A stretch of DNA of 64,000 nt, taken from Janthinobacterium sp. B9-8. GTDB lineage: Bacteria; Pseudomonadota; Gammaproteobacteria; Burkholderiales; Chitinibacteraceae. The notes under the pieces are model-generated. The model saw nothing but the letters and a program-made list of their open reading frames with translations, made no database searches and was not told the origin of the DNA. How positions within the stretch are numbered: position 1 is the stretch's first letter; each line of letters opens with the position of its first letter. Positions 62,388 to 64,000 of the stretch are shown here, piece after piece. The translations under genes were made by a program, and so were the position numbers. The stretch lies in the NCBI RefSeq assembly GCF_000969645.2, contig NZ_CP014222.1, positions 4,281,740 to 4,345,739 on the forward strand. The letters are read 5' to 3'.

Positions 62388-63169
62388 TGCTAGGTAGACG
62401 CACTCCCCGCCGTGGTGGCGATGAAATTATGATCGATGTGTCTGAATCGCAAGGTATTCGTAAATTACATTTTGGTGCGGACGATACGCAAAGCGCGATG
62501 CGGGTGTCTGATCCCAATGAAATGATTCTTTCCTATTCGCGCTGTATGTTTGGCTATCTTTTATTTACTGAGCTACCTAAAACGGCGCTTTTGATCGGCC
62601 TAGGTGGCGGATCGATTGCCAAATGGGTGCATCACAAGCTAGTCGATACTAAGCTGACCTGCGCCGAGCTGCATCCGCAAGTGATTTCGGTGGCGCGCTC
62701 CATGTTTTGCCTGCCGCCAGATGATGATCGCTTAGAAGTGTTATGCACAGACGGCGCGGCCTATGTCTACAATATGGCAGAGGATTCAAGCGATCTGATT
62801 ATGATGGATGCCTACTCTGCCACGGGAATTGCCGAACCCTTAGCCACGGTTGATTTTTTCAACGCTTGCAAGCAAAGGCTGACAAGTAATGGTGTGCTGG
62901 CGGTGAATTTATGGGGTGCAGACCGGCGTTTTAATCACTATTTAGAGCGTTTAGGCGAAGTTTTTGAGGGCCGAGTGCTGTGTTTGCCTGCGCGGCAGAA
63001 GGGAAATGTGATTGCTTTTGCTTTTCGCTGTGGTCAGAACAATCCGACGTGGGATAAGCTGGCTGAGCGCGCTAAATTACTTGAAACCCAGCTGGGGCTT
63101 GAGTTTCCGGAGTTTGTGAGTGATCTTGCAAGGATGAATCCGCACAATGACAGAAAACTATTTATATAA
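62384..63169 (+). CDS. Spermidine-synthase-like protein
   Basis: A 261-aa Rossmann-fold protein. The SAM/dcSAM-binding loop GLGGGSIAKWVHHKL and the acidic AELHPQVISVAR are typical of the polyamine-synthase superfamily; VLCTDGAAYV and LIMMDAYSATGIAEPL are its next strands. True spermidine synthases are ~290 aa and have an N-terminal beta-domain that is shortened here, so the substrate is open. ATG overlaps the ttcA stop (ATGA). Confidence 0.8.
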   Translation: MMLGRRTPRRGGDEIMIDVSESQGIRKLHFGADDTQSAMRVSDPNEMILSYSRCMFGYLLFTELPKTALLIGLGGGSIAKWVHHKLVDTKLTCAELHPQVISVARSMFCLPPDDDRLEVLCTDGAAYVYNMAEDSSDLIMMDAYSATGIAEPLATVDFFNACKQRLTSNGVLAVNLWGADRRFNHYLERLGEVFEGRVLCLPARQKGNVIAFAFRCGQNNPTWDKLAERAKLLETQLGLEFPEFVSDLARMNPHNDRKLFI

Positions 63170-63267
63170 ATTCTGCGATTAAGTCGCTGTTTGGGCGCAA
63201 TACCTGTTTCCAAGCAGGGTAGGATGTGGAAAAATCAGTTAACTAAGCAATTTACGCAGGTAAGGAT

Positions 63268-63783
63268 ATGCTCGATCGTGATGGCTATCGGCCTAACGTC
63301 GGCATCATCATCATCAACCGGCAAAACCAGGTGTTCTGGGGTAAACGAGTGCGAGAGCATTCGTGGCAGTTTCCGCAAGGCGGCATTAAACAGGGTGAAA
63401 CACCCGAACAGGCGATGTATCGCGAGCTGATGGAAGAAGTCGGATTAGGCCCTCAGCATGTTGAAATCATTGGCCGCACAAGGGACTGGTTGAAGTACGA
63501 TGTGCCGACAAACTGGGTTCGCCGCGAATGGCGCGGTACGTACCGAGGGCAGAAGCAAATTTGGTTTTTGCTTCGCCTGACAGGGCACGATTCTGATGTG
63601 TGCTTGCGCCGCACTACGCATCCTGAATTTGATGCGTGGCGTTGGACTGAATATTGGTCACCACTGGATTCGGTGATTGAGTTCAAGCGTACGGTGTATG
63701 AATCTGCCCTTTTTGAACTGACGCGTTTCTTTGAAGAAGCACCTGAGCGTGTGGTTCGTGCCATGCGTTTTTCAGGCCACTAG
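63268..63783 (+). CDS. rppH: RNA pyrophosphohydrolase
   Basis: A 171-aa Nudix hydrolase that removes pyrophosphate from mRNA 5' ends and triggers decay. It begins MLDRDGYRPNVGIIIINRQN. The Nudix box is complete at residues 38-60 (G38, E44, R52-E53, E56-E57, G59), followed by WLKYDVPTNWVRREWRG. The stop codon TAG (63781-63783) is the inner part of a CTAG target duplication made by a MITE inserted immediately 3', so the coding sequence was preserved. Confidence 0.95.
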   Translation: MLDRDGYRPNVGIIIINRQNQVFWGKRVREHSWQFPQGGIKQGETPEQAMYRELMEEVGLGPQHVEIIGRTRDWLKYDVPTNWVRREWRGTYRGQKQIWFLLRLTGHDSDVCLRRTTHPEFDAWRWTEYWSPLDSVIEFKRTVYESALFELTRFFEEAPERVVRAMRFSGH

Positions 63784-63943
63784 CCGCCTGTTGGACTTAG
63801 GACTGATCTACTGCAGAAAAGCCGGATTTGGCCATATTTCACGTATTTTTTCGTTAAATAGCCAGTATCCGCCTCAAAAACGCATGAAGTCTGTCTCAAA
63901 ACGGTCTTTCCTCTACGATCGCCTAAGTCCAACAGGCGGCTAG
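63780..63943. mobile_element. MITE with CTAG target duplication at the rppH stop
   Basis: Terminal inverted repeats CCGCCTGTTGGACTTAGG (63784-63801) and CCTAAGTCCAACAGGCGG (63922-63939) are perfect over 18 bp. They enclose 156 bp without an ORF and are flanked by CTAG on both sides (63780-63783, 63940-63943). The YTAR-type 4-bp duplication fits the IS5 group, so this is probably a non-autonomous derivative of an IS5-like element. The left CTAG supplies the rppH stop codon. Confidence 0.85.
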
Positions 63944-63952
63944 TGCTACCCA

Positions 63953-63985
63953 ACGCGGGCTAAGGATCTACTCCTAAGCCCGCGT
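63953..63985. terminator. Terminator-like hairpin downstream of the MITE
   Basis: A 14-bp stem with one mismatch: ACGCGGGCTAAGGA (63953-63966) and TCCTAAGCCCGCGT (63972-63985), loop TCTAC. It is probably the original rppH terminator, now displaced by the MITE. Confidence 0.65.
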
Positions 63986-64000
63986 ATCTCTCCCCGCTCC

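Overview
The window reads as a betaproteobacterial chromosome, most probably of the Neisseriales/Chromobacteriales type (Iodobacter- or Chromobacterium-like). This is inferred from gene order and protein flavour (the miaB/phoH/ybeY/corC/lnt block, a MacAB-type pump with a NodT-type outer-membrane lipoprotein, an H-NOX/histidine kinase pair, a secreted chitin-binding protein); it was not checked by any search. Intergenic spaces carry many short palindromic elements of a few recurring families.

Layout. 1-3.2 kb: ilvI-ilvH-ilvC for branched-chain amino acids, with ilvC cut by the window edge. 3.7-12.8 kb: an RDD membrane protein, then the RNA/envelope maintenance block (miaB, a YgfB/UPF0149 protein, phoH, an exported protein, ybeY, corC, lnt). 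13-17.5 kb: glycerate kinase, a GntP permease, a CdaR regulator and an ArsR-type regulator, divergent from a cytochrome P450. 19-24 kb: an ABM-domain protein and a complete MacA-MacB-NodT tripartite exporter. 24-30 kb: a chemoreceptor, a flavoprotein and a large flagellin. 30-32.5 kb: a gene-poor stretch with a PhzF-like enzyme.

32.56-56.3 kb is a mobile island of about 23.7 kb integrated at the 3' end of an elongator tRNA-Met gene. A copy of the tRNA 3' end marks the far boundary, and both ends carry paired 12-bp direct repeats of the type YRTATACCTAAR. The right part is a P4-like core read leftward: integrase, AlpA, Rha-like protein, Ash-like protein, a zinc-finger/Toprim primase and a DUF927 helicase. 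The left end has two paralogous small-terminase-like genes, as expected of a phage satellite. The cargo is (i) a type VI secretion cassette (VgrG, lipase-type effector, Tli4-type immunity protein), (ii) a chimeric protein with an IS3 OrfA-like helix-turn-helix and three zinc ribbons, and (iii) a two-gene putative antiphage operon. In that operon a Schlafen/AlbA_2 protein is followed by a large NACHT (STAND) NTPase with a predicted C-terminal PD-(D/E)XK nuclease. Operon (iii) lies between two related iteron-like elements in inverted orientation. It is the best candidate here for an undescribed system.

56.4-64 kb is chromosome again: a hybrid histidine kinase with its H-NOX nitric-oxide sensor, a SAM methyltransferase, a pteridine-reductase-like SDR, a chitin-binding protein, ttcA, a spermidine-synthase-like gene and rppH. 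The rppH stop codon lies in the target-site duplication of a 156-bp MITE.
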